Source: Pseudomonas pharyngis
GTDB taxonomy: Bacteria > Pseudomonadota > Gammaproteobacteria > Pseudomonadales > Pseudomonadaceae
Direction of reading: 5' to 3'
DNA: 64,000 nt
NCBI RefSeq assembly: GCF_021602345.1
Contig: NZ_BQID01000005.1
Span: 62,001-126,000 of the forward strand
Part shown: one piece after another, positions 52,110-61,263 of the stretch
How positions within the stretch are numbered: position 1 is the first letter of the stretch
Layout of the letters: each line of letters starts with the position of its first letter
Translations under genes and position numbers: made by a program
Notes under the pieces: generated by a model
Told to the model about the DNA's origin: nothing
Seen by the model: only the letters and a program-made list of their open reading frames with translations
Database searches by the model: none

Positions 52110-52185
52110 TGGTGGGTGATGACGGGATCGAACCGCCGACATTCTGCTTGTAAGGCAGACGCTCTCCCAGCTGAGCTAATCACCC
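52110..52185 (-). tRNA. tRNA-Val(TAC)
   Basis: A 76-base cloverleaf with CCA is readable. The acceptor starts GGGTGAT and pairs with ATCACCC, the D-arm is GCTCAGCTGGGAGAGC, the anticodon loop CTTACAA (TAC, valine) and the T-loop TTCGATC. It is first of the cluster in transcription order. Confidence 0.95.
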
Positions 52186-52275
52186 GTTTGCATCTCCGAG
52201 GCCGCGAAATTTACGCAGGTAGCGAACCTAAGTCAATAGCAGGATTGAAGTTTTTCTAAAAAAGACGAAATTGCT

Positions 52276-53052
52276 TCATTCCGTATAAATCATCTTCTTG
52301 GTCATGCCGCCATCGACCACGAATTCCTGCCCCGTCACAAACCCTGCATTCTTCGACAGCAACCACGCCACCATCGCTGCCACATCCTCGACCGTCCCTA
52401 CCCTGCCCGCAGGATGCTGGGCATGATCGGTATCGGTCAGCGGTTCCGCGCGCCGGGCGGATGGATCCCGCGCATCGATCCAGCCCGGACTGACCGCATT
52501 GACGCGAATCTCCGGCCCGAGGCTGATCGCCAGTGCGTGAGTCAACGCCAGCAAACCGCCCTTGCTCGCCGCATAGGCTTCCGTATCAGGTTCCGACTGC
52601 GCCGCACGGGTCGAGGCCAGATTGACGATCGCCCCGTTGTGCGCACGCAGATACGGCGCGCAGTGCTTGGCCAGCAACATCGGCCCACCGAGGTTCACCG
52701 CCAACACCCGATTCCAGTAAGCCAGATCGAGACTTTCCAGCGTGATGTTGTGCGGATCGGCCACGGCAGCGTTGCACACCAGCGCATCCAGACGACCGAA
52801 TTGTCCCAGCACCTCAGCGACACCGAGCGCCACCTGGCTTTCGTCCGCGACGTCCATGGCGATGAACCAGGCGTTCTCGCCCAGCACCTTCGCCACTTTC
52901 GAACCACGGACACGATCAAGGTCGGTCAATACCACCTGCCAGCCTTCGCTGATCAGCCACGCTGCGATGCCCAGACCGATCCCCCGCGCGGCACCCGTGA
53001 CCAATGCAACGCGGCCATGGGTGCCGATCTTCGGCGTAGACAACTCGATCAC
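52276..53052 (-). CDS. Short-chain dehydrogenase/reductase
   Basis: This 258-residue SDR has the cofactor motif [13 protein letters not shown] (residues about 18-30), NAAVADPH near 92, catalytic Ser in NLASTRAAQ (about 143-151) and [20 protein letters not shown] with Tyr-x3-Lys near 158-162. The end is [13 protein letters not shown]. An Asp after strand 2 (TDLD) suggests NAD preference. It overlaps metZ by four bases and may act with it, but the substrate is unknown. Confidence 0.92.
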   Translation of the reverse strand: MIELSTPKIGTHGRVALVTGAARGIGLGIAAWLISEGWQVVLTDLDRVRGSKVAKVLGENAWFIAMDVADESQVALGVAEVLGQFGRLDALVCNAAVADPHNITLESLDLAYWNRVLAVNLGGPMLLAKHCAPYLRAHNGAIVNLASTRAAQSEPDTEAYAASKGGLLALTHALAISLGPEIRVNAVSPGWIDARDPSARRAEPLTDTDHAQHPAGRVGTVEDVAAMVAWLLSKNAGFVTGQEFVVDGGMTKKMIYTE

Positions 53053-54260
53053 AACGCCGCCAGACCGCGCGACAGATCGGCTTGCAGGTCAGCCACGTCT
53101 TCCAGACCGACCGCGATGCGGATCAGGCTGTCACGAATGCCGGCAGCCTCGCGCTCCTGCGGCGCCAGACGGCCGTGGGACGTAGTGCTCGGGTGGGTGA
53201 TGGTGGTTTTGCTGTCACCCAGATTGGCGGTGATCGAGATCAAACGGGTCGCATCGATGAAGCGCCAGGCGCCCTCTTTTCCGCCCTTCACCTCAAAGCT
53301 CACCACCGCGCCGAAGCCTTTCTGCTGACGCTGAGCCAGCTCGTGCTGCGGATGGCTCTTGAGACCGGCGTAATGCACCTTCTCGATGCCGTCCTGCTGC
53401 TCCAGCCATTCGGCCAGTTGCTGGGCGTTGGCGCAATGCGCCTTCATCCGCAGGTTCAGGGTTTCCAGACCCTTGAGGAAGATCCAGGCGTTGAACGGGC
53501 TCAGGGTCGGCCCGGCGGTACGCAGGAAGCCGACGATTTCTTTCATCTGTTCGCTGCGACCGGCAACCACACCGCCCATGCAACGGCCCTGGCCATCGAT
53601 GAACTTGGTGGCCGAATGCACAACGATGTCTGCGCCCAGCTTCAGCGGCTGCTGCAAGGCAGGCGTGCAGAAGCAGTTGTCGACTACCAGCATCGCGCCC
53701 TTGGCGTGCGCGATTTCCGACAGCGCGGTGATATCCACCAGCTCAGCCAACGGATTGGACGGCGACTCGACGAACAGCAATTTGGTGTTGGACTTGATCG
53801 CTGCGTCCCAGGCCGACAGATCGGCCAACGGCACGTAATCGACTTCCACGCCAAAACGCTTGAAGTACTTCTCGAACAGACTGATGGTCGAACCGAACAC
53901 GCTGCGCGACACCAGCACATGATCGCCGGCACTGCACAGGCTCATCACCACTGCCATGATCGCGGCCATGCCCGTCGCCGTAGCCACCGCCTGCTCGGCG
54001 CTTTCCAGCGCGGCGATGCGCTCTTCGAAGGCGCGAACGGTCGGGTTGGTGTAACGCGAGTAGACGTTGCCCGGCACTTCCCCGGCAAACCGCGCAGCCG
54101 CATCGGCGGCGGTACGGAACACGTAGCTGGAAGTGAAGAACATCGGATCACCGTGCTCGCCTTCCGGCGTACGGTGCTGACCGGCACGTACGGCCAGGGT
54201 ATCGAACGCTACGCCTTCGAGGTCGCTGTCCAGCCGACCGGCATCCCATTCCTGACTCAT
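53049..54260 (-). CDS. metZ: O-succinylhomoserine sulfhydrylase
   Basis: This 403-residue PLP enzyme of the Cys/Met metabolism family has the gamma-lyase fold with the Schiff-base lysine in [18 protein letters not shown] (Lys near 211). Other family stretches are [41 protein letters not shown] and the C-terminal [18 protein letters not shown]-like [19 protein letters not shown]. Pseudomonas MetZ makes homocysteine directly from O-succinylhomoserine and sulfide. The position after purF is as in other pseudomonads. Confidence 0.95.
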   Translation of the reverse strand: MSQEWDAGRLDSDLEGVAFDTLAVRAGQHRTPEGEHGDPMFFTSSYVFRTAADAAARFAGEVPGNVYSRYTNPTVRAFEERIAALESAEQAVATATGMAAIMAVVMSLCSAGDHVLVSRSVFGSTISLFEKYFKRFGVEVDYVPLADLSAWDAAIKSNTKLLFVESPSNPLAELVDITALSEIAHAKGAMLVVDNCFCTPALQQPLKLGADIVVHSATKFIDGQGRCMGGVVAGRSEQMKEIVGFLRTAGPTLSPFNAWIFLKGLETLNLRMKAHCANAQQLAEWLEQQDGIEKVHYAGLKSHPQHELAQRQQKGFGAVVSFEVKGGKEGAWRFIDATRLISITANLGDSKTTITHPSTTSHGRLAPQEREAAGIRDSLIRIAVGLEDVADLQADLSRGLAAL

Positions 54261-54310
54261 GCTGTCACTCCTTGCCCTGTTCTCGATAAATAAAAGTCTT
54301 TTGCCAGATA

Positions 54311-54335
54311 CAAAACCGGCCCCTAAGGGCCGGTT
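54311..54335 (-). terminator. Terminator after purF
   Basis: On the minus strand AACCGGCCC pairs with GGGCCGGTT around four bases and runs into TTTTG, separating purF from metZ. Confidence 0.8.
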
Positions 54336-54340
54336 GAAAC

Positions 54341-55846
54341 TCAGTTGTTGTACAGATCGATGATCGCACTGACCGCCTGGGTCTTGACCTTCGAGGCATC
54401 GTTGCGTGCCTGTTCGATCTTGTTCAGGTAAGCCTCGTCGACGTCGCCGGTGACGTACTTGCCGTCAAACACTGCGCAATCGAAGTTTTCGATCTTGATC
54501 TTGCCGCCGCCGACCGCTTCGATCAAGTCAGGCAGGTCCTGATAGATCAGCCAGTCAGCGCCGATCAGGTCAGCCACGTCCTGGGTCGAACGGTTGTGCG
54601 CGATCAGCTCGTGAGCGCTCGGCATGTCGATGCCGTACACGTTCGGGAAGCGAACAGCCGGAGCCGCCGAGCAGAAGTAGACGTTTTTCGCGCCGGCTTC
54701 GCGGGCCATCTGGATGATCTGCTTGCAGGTAGTGCCACGAACGATCGAGTCGTCGACGAGCATCACGTTCTTGCCGCGGAATTCCAGCTCGATGGCGTTG
54801 AGCTTCTGACGTACCGATTTCTTGCGCGCGGCCTGGCCAGGCATGATGAAGGTACGGCCGATGTAACGGTTCTTGACGAAACCTTCGCGGAATTTCACGC
54901 CCAAATGGTTGGCCAGCTCCAGCGCGGCAGTGCGGCTGGTGTCCGGAATCGGGATGACCACGTCGATGTCGTGCTCTGGACGCTCGCGCAGGATCTTCTC
55001 GGCCAGCTTCTCACCCATGCGCAGACGGGCCTTGTAGACCGACACGCCGTCGATGATCGAATCCGGACGCGCCAGATAGACGTGTTCGAAGATGCACGGG
55101 GTCAGGGATGGGTTGGTCGCACACTGACGGGTGTGCAGCTTGCCGTCTTCAGTGATGTAGACCGCTTCGCCCGGCGCCAGGTCGCGGATCAGGGTGAAAC
55201 CGAGCACGTCCAGCGAAACGCTTTCGGAAGCGATCATGTACTCGACGCCTTCGTCGGTGTGACGCTGGCCAAACACGATCGGGCGGATGCCGTGCGGGTC
55301 GCGGAAACCAACGATGCCGTAACCGGTCACCATCGCCACAACGGCGTAACCACCGACGCAACGGTTATGTACGTCGGTCACGGCGGCAAACACATCTTCT
55401 TCGGTCGGTTGCAGCTTGCCGCGCTGGGCCAGCTCGTGAGCGAACACGTTGAGCAGCACTTCCGAGTCGGAGCTGGTGTTGACGTGACGCAGATCGGATT
55501 CGTAGATCTCTTTGGCCAACTGTTCAACGTTGGTCAGGTTACCGTTGTGCGCCAGGGTGATGCCGTACGGCGAGTTGACGTAGAACGGCTGAGCCTCGGC
55601 CGACGTCGAGCTGCCGGCAGTCGGGTAACGGACGTGGCCGATACCCATGTGGCCGACCAGGCGCTGCATGTGACGCTGTTGAAACACGTCACGCACCAGG
55701 CCATTGTCCTTGCGCAAGAACAACCGGCCATCATGGCTGGTCACGATACCGGCAGCGTCCTGGCCGCGGTGCTGGAGCACGGTTAGCGCGTCATACAGCG
55801 CCTGATTGACGTTCGACTTACCGACGATACCGACGATGCCACACAT
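54341..55846 (-). CDS. purF: Amidophosphoribosyltransferase
   Basis: This 501-residue enzyme begins [20 protein letters not shown]; Cys2 becomes the N-terminal nucleophile of the glutaminase domain. [17 protein letters not shown] and [11 protein letters not shown] belong to this domain. The PRPP-binding loop [18 protein letters not shown] lies near residue 365. It commits PRPP to purine synthesis. The start at 55846 leaves Met-Cys at the terminus as required for self-processing. It follows cvpA. Confidence 0.97.
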   Translation of the reverse strand: MCGIVGIVGKSNVNQALYDALTVLQHRGQDAAGIVTSHDGRLFLRKDNGLVRDVFQQRHMQRLVGHMGIGHVRYPTAGSSTSAEAQPFYVNSPYGITLAHNGNLTNVEQLAKEIYESDLRHVNTSSDSEVLLNVFAHELAQRGKLQPTEEDVFAAVTDVHNRCVGGYAVVAMVTGYGIVGFRDPHGIRPIVFGQRHTDEGVEYMIASESVSLDVLGFTLIRDLAPGEAVYITEDGKLHTRQCATNPSLTPCIFEHVYLARPDSIIDGVSVYKARLRMGEKLAEKILRERPEHDIDVVIPIPDTSRTAALELANHLGVKFREGFVKNRYIGRTFIMPGQAARKKSVRQKLNAIELEFRGKNVMLVDDSIVRGTTCKQIIQMAREAGAKNVYFCSAAPAVRFPNVYGIDMPSAHELIAHNRSTQDVADLIGADWLIYQDLPDLIEAVGGGKIKIENFDCAVFDGKYVTGDVDEAYLNKIEQARNDASKVKTQAVSAIIDLYNN

Positions 55847-55887
55847 GCGACGCAACCCCTACTTAATGGATCTGAACTGAACAACAC

Positions 55888-56448
55888 TCACTGAGGCGTT
55901 TTGGCCGACGGCAAGAGTTGCTCCTTGAACGGAATATCAGCGGGTACGCTGATTCCGCTGGCAAGCCACTGACTGCTCCACCCGAGAATCAGGTTCTTGG
56001 ACCAGTCTGCGACCAATAGAAACTTTGGCACGAGCTGTGATTCTTTCCACCACCCGTCCTGCTGTACCGGCCCCAGGCTCAACAGCCCGACCGCCACGAC
56101 CACCAGCAACACGCCACGCGCAGCGCCGAAGGCCATGCCGAGGAATCGATCGGTTCCGGACAACCCGGTGACGCGAACCAACTCGCCGATAAGATAATTG
56201 ATCATTGCGCCCACGATCAGTGTGGCGACAAACATGATGGCACAGCCCGCGATCACGCGAGCCGACGGTGTTTCGATGTATCCGGCGAGGTACTCGGACA
56301 GTGAGCCACCGAACATCCAGGCAACAGCTCCTGCGATGATCCAGGTCACCAGCGACAATGCTTCTTTGACGAAGCCGCGGCTCAAACTGATCAAAGCGGA
56401 GATGGCGATGATTGCAACGATCGCCCAGTCAACCCAGGTAAATGGCAC
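55888..56448 (-). CDS. cvpA: CvpA family membrane protein
   Basis: This 186-residue protein has four hydrophobic spans (about residues 6-24, 31-51, 64-84, 103-120). The CvpA hallmarks are FTWVDWAIVAIIAISALISL, SLSRGFVKEALSLVTWI and GTDRFLGMAFGAARGVLLVV. CvpA is needed for colicin V production in E. coli and its general role is unclear. It sits 42 bases upstream of purF, a widely conserved pairing. Confidence 0.93.
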   Translation of the reverse strand: MPFTWVDWAIVAIIAISALISLSRGFVKEALSLVTWIIAGAVAWMFGGSLSEYLAGYIETPSARVIAGCAIMFVATLIVGAMINYLIGELVRVTGLSGTDRFLGMAFGAARGVLLVVVAVGLLSLGPVQQDGWWKESQLVPKFLLVADWSKNLILGWSSQWLASGISVPADIPFKEQLLPSAKTPQ

Positions 56449-56546
56449 AGTGCAGCCTACGGACGGATAAGGCGGCGCATTTTAGCAGAGCGCATGGCTG
56501 TCGGTAAGCTGCGATTTTCAGTGCATTTCTATCGAAGTGATAGATA

Positions 56547-57209
56547 TCAGCCGCGTTCAGGCTGGAAGCGCACCACAAACCCCTTGAGGTTCTGCTGGCG
56601 GCTCAACAGATCGCGCAGACGATCGGCTTCGGCGCGCTCGATCAGCGGGCCGACGAACACCCGGTTCTTGCCATCGGCCGAACGAATGTAAGCGTTGTAA
56701 CCCTGGCTGCGCAGGGTTTTCTGCAGGCTTTCGGCGCTGGCACGGCTCGACAGGCTGGCCAGTTGCACTGACCAGCTCACCGACAGGCCATTGGCATCGA
56801 CGCGGCTTTGAGTGGTATCCGGTTTGGCAGACAGCGCAGCGATCGGCTGCGCCGGAGCCGTGGTTGGCTTGGCCACGGGAGCGGGAGCCGGCGCAACCGG
56901 TTTGGCTACCGGCGCCGGAGCCGGAGCTGGTGCGGCGGAAGCAATCGGCGCCGTTGGCACAGCCTGGTCGGCGACTTCGTCATCGCTTGGCACTGGCTCT
57001 TGCGGCAGAACCTGAGGCTCAGGCACCGCCACGGTTTCCATCTGGATCTGCGCCACGGCGGGCGCTTGCGGCGCAGCCGGCGCCTCGACGGTCACCTGAC
57101 GCTGTTCATCCTGACGGGAAAACAGCATCGGCAGGAAAATCACCGCCAGCGCCACCAGCACCAGGGCACCGACCATGCGCTGCTTGTACGCTTTATCCAG
57201 CAAAGCCAT
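56547..57209 (-). CDS. dedD: SPOR domain membrane protein (DedD-like)
   Basis: This 220-residue protein has a short cytoplasmic end and one span ([20 protein letters not shown]). A proline/alanine-rich periplasmic linker follows (APAPAPVAKPVAPAPAPVAK), then a C-terminal SPOR domain (residues about 138-218: SVQLASLSSRASAESLQKTL ... FVGPLIERAEADRLRDL). SPOR proteins localise to denuded septal glycan. It overlaps folC by 17 bases, as in other gammaproteobacteria where dedD follows folC. Confidence 0.9.
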   Translation of the reverse strand: MALLDKAYKQRMVGALVLVALAVIFLPMLFSRQDEQRQVTVEAPAAPQAPAVAQIQMETVAVPEPQVLPQEPVPSDDEVADQAVPTAPIASAAPAPAPAPVAKPVAPAPAPVAKPTTAPAQPIAALSAKPDTTQSRVDANGLSVSWSVQLASLSSRASAESLQKTLRSQGYNAYIRSADGKNRVFVGPLIERAEADRLRDLLSRQQNLKGFVVRFQPERG

Positions 57210-58500
57210 TTGCCGCTTCCTCCGTGGAGCGCCGAGACAGCCATTCGAGGGCCTCGGCGACACAATAAAATGATCCGAACAGCAAGATCTCGTCGTCGCT
57301 GGTGGCCACTGCACACTGCCCTTCCAGAGCGGCCGCCACGCTGTCATAAGACGTGACCGAGGCGCCAAGGTTCTGCAATGCCTGATTCAATTCATCCACC
57401 GGACGCGCACGTGGCGAATCCAGTGGCGCCACCGCCCAGTGCTGGACGCTGGCATTCAATTCACCGATGACACCGTCCAGATCCTTGTCCGCCAACAGGC
57501 CGAACACCGCCAGACGCTTGCCGACCGGCGGACGAGCCGCGAGACGCCGCGCCAGATACTCCGCCGCATGCGGGTTGTGGCCAACATCCAGCAGCAGATT
57601 CAGACGCTTGCCGTTCCATTCGAACGAGCGACGATCGAGGCGACCGACCACACGAGTCGCCTGCAACGCCGCAACAATCTGCCCGGCATCCCATGGCAAC
57701 CCGAGCAGCAGATAAGCCTGCAACGCCAACGCGGCGTTCTCCATCGGCAGGTCGAGCAGCGGTAAATCACGCAGTTCGACGACCTGACCGTCAGCATCGG
57801 TGCCACGCCACTGCCAGAACTGATCCGTGATACCCAGGTCGAAATCCCGCCCGCGCAGGAAGAACGGGCAAGCAAGCTCGCGCGCCTTGTCCAGCAAGGG
57901 TTGTGGAGGATTCAGATCGCCGCACAGCGCAGGTTTGCCCTGGCGGAAAATCCCGGCCTTCTCGAAGGCCACGGATTCACGGGTATTGCCCAGATAGTCG
58001 GCATGATCGACACCAATGCTGGTGACCAGCGCGATATCGGCATCGACCACGTTGACCGTGTCAAGACGCCCGCCCAGCCCGACTTCCAGCACCACCGCAT
58101 CGAGCCCGGCCCGTTGAAACAGCCAGAACGCCGCCAGGGTGCCCATTTCGAAGTAAGTCAGGGAAGTGTCGCCGCGCCCCGCTTCGACCGCCGCGAAGGC
58201 TTCGCACAGCTGCGCATCAGTGGCTTCGACGCCATTGAGCTGCACCCGCTCGTTGTAACGCAGCAGGTGCGGAGAATTGTAGACACCGACGTTTAGGCCC
58301 TGCGCCCGCAGCAAGGAAGCCACGAAAGCGCAGGTCGAACCCTTGCCGTTGGTGCCGGTGACCGTAATCACCCGTGGCGCCGGCTGGCCCAGTCCCATGC
58401 GGGACGCTACCTGTTGCGAACGCTCCAGCCCCATGTCGATGGCCGATGGATGCAACTGTTCAAGGTAGGCGAGCCACTCGCCAAGGGTGCGCTCGGTCAT
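57193..58500 (-). CDS. folC: Bifunctional folylpolyglutamate/dihydrofolate synthase
   Basis: This 435-residue Mur-ligase-family enzyme has [20 protein letters not shown] (P-loop, residues about 46-65), [38 protein letters not shown] and FLRGRDF, all typical of FolC. The C-terminal domain contains [18 protein letters not shown]. It adds glutamate to dihydropteroate and folates. It lies directly after accD with a four-base overlap. Confidence 0.96.
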   Translation of the reverse strand: MTERTLGEWLAYLEQLHPSAIDMGLERSQQVASRMGLGQPAPRVITVTGTNGKGSTCAFVASLLRAQGLNVGVYNSPHLLRYNERVQLNGVEATDAQLCEAFAAVEAGRGDTSLTYFEMGTLAAFWLFQRAGLDAVVLEVGLGGRLDTVNVVDADIALVTSIGVDHADYLGNTRESVAFEKAGIFRQGKPALCGDLNPPQPLLDKARELACPFFLRGRDFDLGITDQFWQWRGTDADGQVVELRDLPLLDLPMENAALALQAYLLLGLPWDAGQIVAALQATRVVGRLDRRSFEWNGKRLNLLLDVGHNPHAAEYLARRLAARPPVGKRLAVFGLLADKDLDGVIGELNASVQHWAVAPLDSPRARPVDELNQALQNLGASVTSYDSVAAALEGQCAVATSDDEILLFGSFYCVAEALEWLSRRSTEEAANGFAG

Positions 58501-59417
58501 ACGTTGGCAGGCACCGGCGGAACGACGATCGGCTCGATCGGCGCGGCAACGAAGGTCGGGGTCGGTTTGCCGGTCAGTTGCGCCAGCAGGTTGCCCAGAC
58601 GCGGACGCAGCTCGCGACGGTCGATGATCAGGTCGATGGCGCCGTGCTCCAGCAGGAACTCGCTGCGCTGGAAGCCTTCCGGCAGTTTTTCACGCACGGT
58701 CTGCTCGATCACGCGCGGGCCGGCGAAGCCGATCAGAGCTTTTGGCTCGCCGACGATCACGTCGCCCAGCATCGCCAGACTGGCGGAAACGCCGCCGTAG
58801 ACCGGATCGGTCAGCACAGAGATGAACGGAATGCCTTCTTCGCGCAGGCGCGCCAGCACCGCCGAGGTCTTGGCCATCTGCATCAGAGAGATCAGGGCTT
58901 CCTGCATCCGCGCACCACCGGAGGCGGAGAAGCAGACCATCGGGCAACGGTTTTCCAGTGCATAGTTGGCGGCGCGCACGAAGCGCTCACCGACGATGGC
59001 GCCCATGGAACCGCCCATGAAGCTGAACTCGAACGCCGAAACCACGACAGGCATGCCCAGCAGGGTGCCGCTCATGGAAACCAGTGCGTCCTTCTCGCCG
59101 GTCTGCTTCTGGGCAGCGACCAGACGGTCCTTGTACTTCTTGCCGTCACGGAATTTCAGACGGTCAACCGGCTCCAGGTCAGCACCCAGTTCGGCACGGC
59201 CTTCGGCGTCCAGGAAGATGTCGATGCGCGCACGTGCGCCGATGCGCATGTGGTGGTTGCATTTAGGGCAAACGTCCAGGGTCTTTTCCAGCTCCGGACG
59301 ATACAGCACAGCCTCGCAGGACGGGCATTTGTGCCACAGACCTTCAGGGACCGAGCTCTTCTTGACCTCGGAACGCATGATCGAAGGGATCAGCTTGTCT
59401 ACCAACCAGTTGCTCAT
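58497..59417 (-). CDS. accD: Acetyl-CoA carboxylase carboxyltransferase beta subunit
   Basis: This 306-residue protein has the N-terminal C4 zinc ribbon [20 protein letters not shown] with PKCNHH (residues about 30-56). The crotonase-like carboxyltransferase core follows ([60 protein letters not shown]). It transfers the carboxyl from biotin to acetyl-CoA with AccA. The accD-folC order is conserved. Confidence 0.97.
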   Translation of the reverse strand: MSNWLVDKLIPSIMRSEVKKSSVPEGLWHKCPSCEAVLYRPELEKTLDVCPKCNHHMRIGARARIDIFLDAEGRAELGADLEPVDRLKFRDGKKYKDRLVAAQKQTGEKDALVSMSGTLLGMPVVVSAFEFSFMGGSMGAIVGERFVRAANYALENRCPMVCFSASGGARMQEALISLMQMAKTSAVLARLREEGIPFISVLTDPVYGGVSASLAMLGDVIVGEPKALIGFAGPRVIEQTVREKLPEGFQRSEFLLEHGAIDLIIDRRELRPRLGNLLAQLTGKPTPTFVAAPIEPIVVPPVPANV

Positions 59418-59609
59418 GCTTTCTTTCTCCAGTACCGGCGGCCCGAACGCTCTGGTTCGCGGCCCCGCGTATGCCCTTCAGCTAAATTCATGTGTGGCGA
59501 TGATCGGCCGGGCTGCCGGGTCAGCGGAACTGACCTGCGTACACCCCGAAAAGACCCTCAGCCTCTTTTCTACAGAGCTGTGGACGGCGGCAGTCTGCCA
59601 GCCGTCACA

Positions 59610-60224
59610 TCAGCGTACGGCGTTGATGAATGCACGAATCTTTGCGTGATCCTTGATGCCCTTGCTCGCCTCTACCCCGCCGCTGACATCCACGGCATAC
59701 GGCTGCACCCGGGCGACCGCATCGGCGACGTTCTCCGGCGTCAGGCCGCCGGCCAGAATCAACGGCTTGCTCAAGCCTTGCGGAATCAATGACCAGTCGA
59801 ACGCCTCGCCGGTTCCGCCGGGCACGCCTTCGACATAAGTGTCGAGCAGCACGCCGCTGGCGCTCGGGTAGGCATCGCAGGCAGCGGCAATGTCATCGCC
59901 CGCCTTGACACGCAAGGCCTTGATGTACGGCCGGTGCCAGCCTTCACACTCGGCGGCGGTCTCGTCGCCGTGGAACTGCAACAGATCCAGCGGCACGGCA
60001 TCGAGGATTTCCCCGAGCTCGCAGCGGCTGGCATTGACGAACAACCCGACCGTGGTCACGAACGGCGGCAATGCGGCGATGATCGCCCGCGCCTGCTGCA
60101 CGGTCACGGCCCGGGGACTTTTAGCGTAGAACACAAAACCGATGGCATCGGCCCCGGCCTCGACGGCTGCCAACGCATCTTCTATGCGGGTAATCCCGCA
60201 AATCTTGCTGCGAACGGCTGACAT
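59610..60224 (-). CDS. trpF: Phosphoribosylanthranilate isomerase
   Basis: This 204-residue TIM-barrel enzyme begins [20 protein letters not shown] with the catalytic Cys in KICGIT (about residue 8). [48 protein letters not shown] (catalytic Asp), [10 protein letters not shown] and [20 protein letters not shown] follow. The start at 60224 is preferred. It acts in tryptophan synthesis. In pseudomonads trpF sits apart from other trp genes, between truA and accD. Confidence 0.97.
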   Translation of the reverse strand: MSAVRSKICGITRIEDALAAVEAGADAIGFVFYAKSPRAVTVQQARAIIAALPPFVTTVGLFVNASRCELGEILDAVPLDLLQFHGDETAAECEGWHRPYIKALRVKAGDDIAAACDAYPSASGVLLDTYVEGVPGGTGEAFDWSLIPQGLSKPLILAGGLTPENVADAVARVQPYAVDVSGGVEASKGIKDHAKIRAFINAVR

Positions 60225-60288
60225 GTCGATAAAAACCCCAAGGCAAATCCGAGAAAGTCCCGGATGGTAACAAATGCGTTCGAGGGCG

Positions 60289-61113
60289 TCAGCCGTCAAG
60301 TTCCGCGAAACCCGTAAGGAAATGTGGCCCGATGAAACGCTCGGGCAACGGGAACTCGTCGTGGTACTCGACCTGCACCAGATACAGGCCGAACGGATGC
60401 GCCGTGACTCCGCCGGAACGCCGCTCGCGGCTCTCCAGCACTTCTTTCATCCACTCCACCGGCCGCTCGCCGGCACCGATGGTCATCAGCACGCCGGCGA
60501 TGTTGCGCACCATGTGATGCAGAAAAGCGTTGGCGCGGATGTCCAGAACGATCATTTTGCCGTGACGGGTCACGCGCAGGTGATGCATCTTCTTGATCGG
60601 CGACTTGGCCTGGCACTGGCCGGCACGGAAGGCACTGAAATCATGAGTACCGATCAGGTACTGCGCGGCCTCGGCCATGCGCTCGACGTCCAGCGGACGG
60701 TGATTCCAGGTGATTTCCTCGTTGAGATGCGCCGGGCGGATCTGATCGTTGTAGATCACGTAGCGATAGCGCCGGGCAATCGCCTTGAATCGCGCATGGA
60801 AATGCGCCGGCATGACCTTCGCCCAACTGACGCTGATGTCGTGGGGCAGATTGATATTGGCGCCCATGACCCAGGCTTTCAGCGAACGGTCGACCTGGGT
60901 GTCGAAATGCACCACCTGCCCGCAGGCATGCACACCGGCGTCGGTGCGCCCGGCACATTGCAGCGAGATCGGCGAGTCGGCGACCTTCGACAGGGCTTTT
61001 TCCAGGGTTTCCTGCACGGTGAGCACACCGGTGGACTGGCGCTGCCAGCCGCTGTAGCGCGAGCCCTTGTATTCAACGCCCAACGCGACGCGGAAAAAGC
61101 CTTCGGGTGCCAT
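60289..61113 (-). CDS. truA: tRNA pseudouridine synthase A
   Basis: This 274-residue enzyme has [20 protein letters not shown] at its start, the catalytic Asp in [20 protein letters not shown] (near residue 54) and [12 protein letters not shown]-like [20 protein letters not shown] toward the end. It modifies U38-40 of tRNAs. The start is ambiguous: ATG at 61113 (MAPEGFFRV) gives typical length, and an upstream TTG at 61143 would add ten residues. Neither has a strong ribosome site. Confidence 0.95.
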   Translation of the reverse strand: MAPEGFFRVALGVEYKGSRYSGWQRQSTGVLTVQETLEKALSKVADSPISLQCAGRTDAGVHACGQVVHFDTQVDRSLKAWVMGANINLPHDISVSWAKVMPAHFHARFKAIARRYRYVIYNDQIRPAHLNEEITWNHRPLDVERMAEAAQYLIGTHDFSAFRAGQCQAKSPIKKMHHLRVTRHGKMIVLDIRANAFLHHMVRNIAGVLMTIGAGERPVEWMKEVLESRERRSGGVTAHPFGLYLVQVEYHDEFPLPERFIGPHFLTGFAELDG

Positions 61114-61213
61114 TTCGGCGGCCGGGTTATCTATGTTTGCCAAGTCGGTACAGCCTGCTGATCTACAAAGGCGGGCATTATAAGGCGGCGGGACGGGGAA
61201 ACCAGACCCAAAC

Positions 61214-61243
61214 AAAAACGGCAGCCTCATGGGCTGCCGTTTT
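61214..61243. terminator. Bidirectional terminator between fimV and truA
   Basis: AAACGGCAGCC pairs with GGCTGCCGTTT with A and T runs at the ends. It ends the fimV transcript on the minus strand. Confidence 0.88.
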
Positions 61244-61263
61244 GTTTACCGCTGAATGCCGAC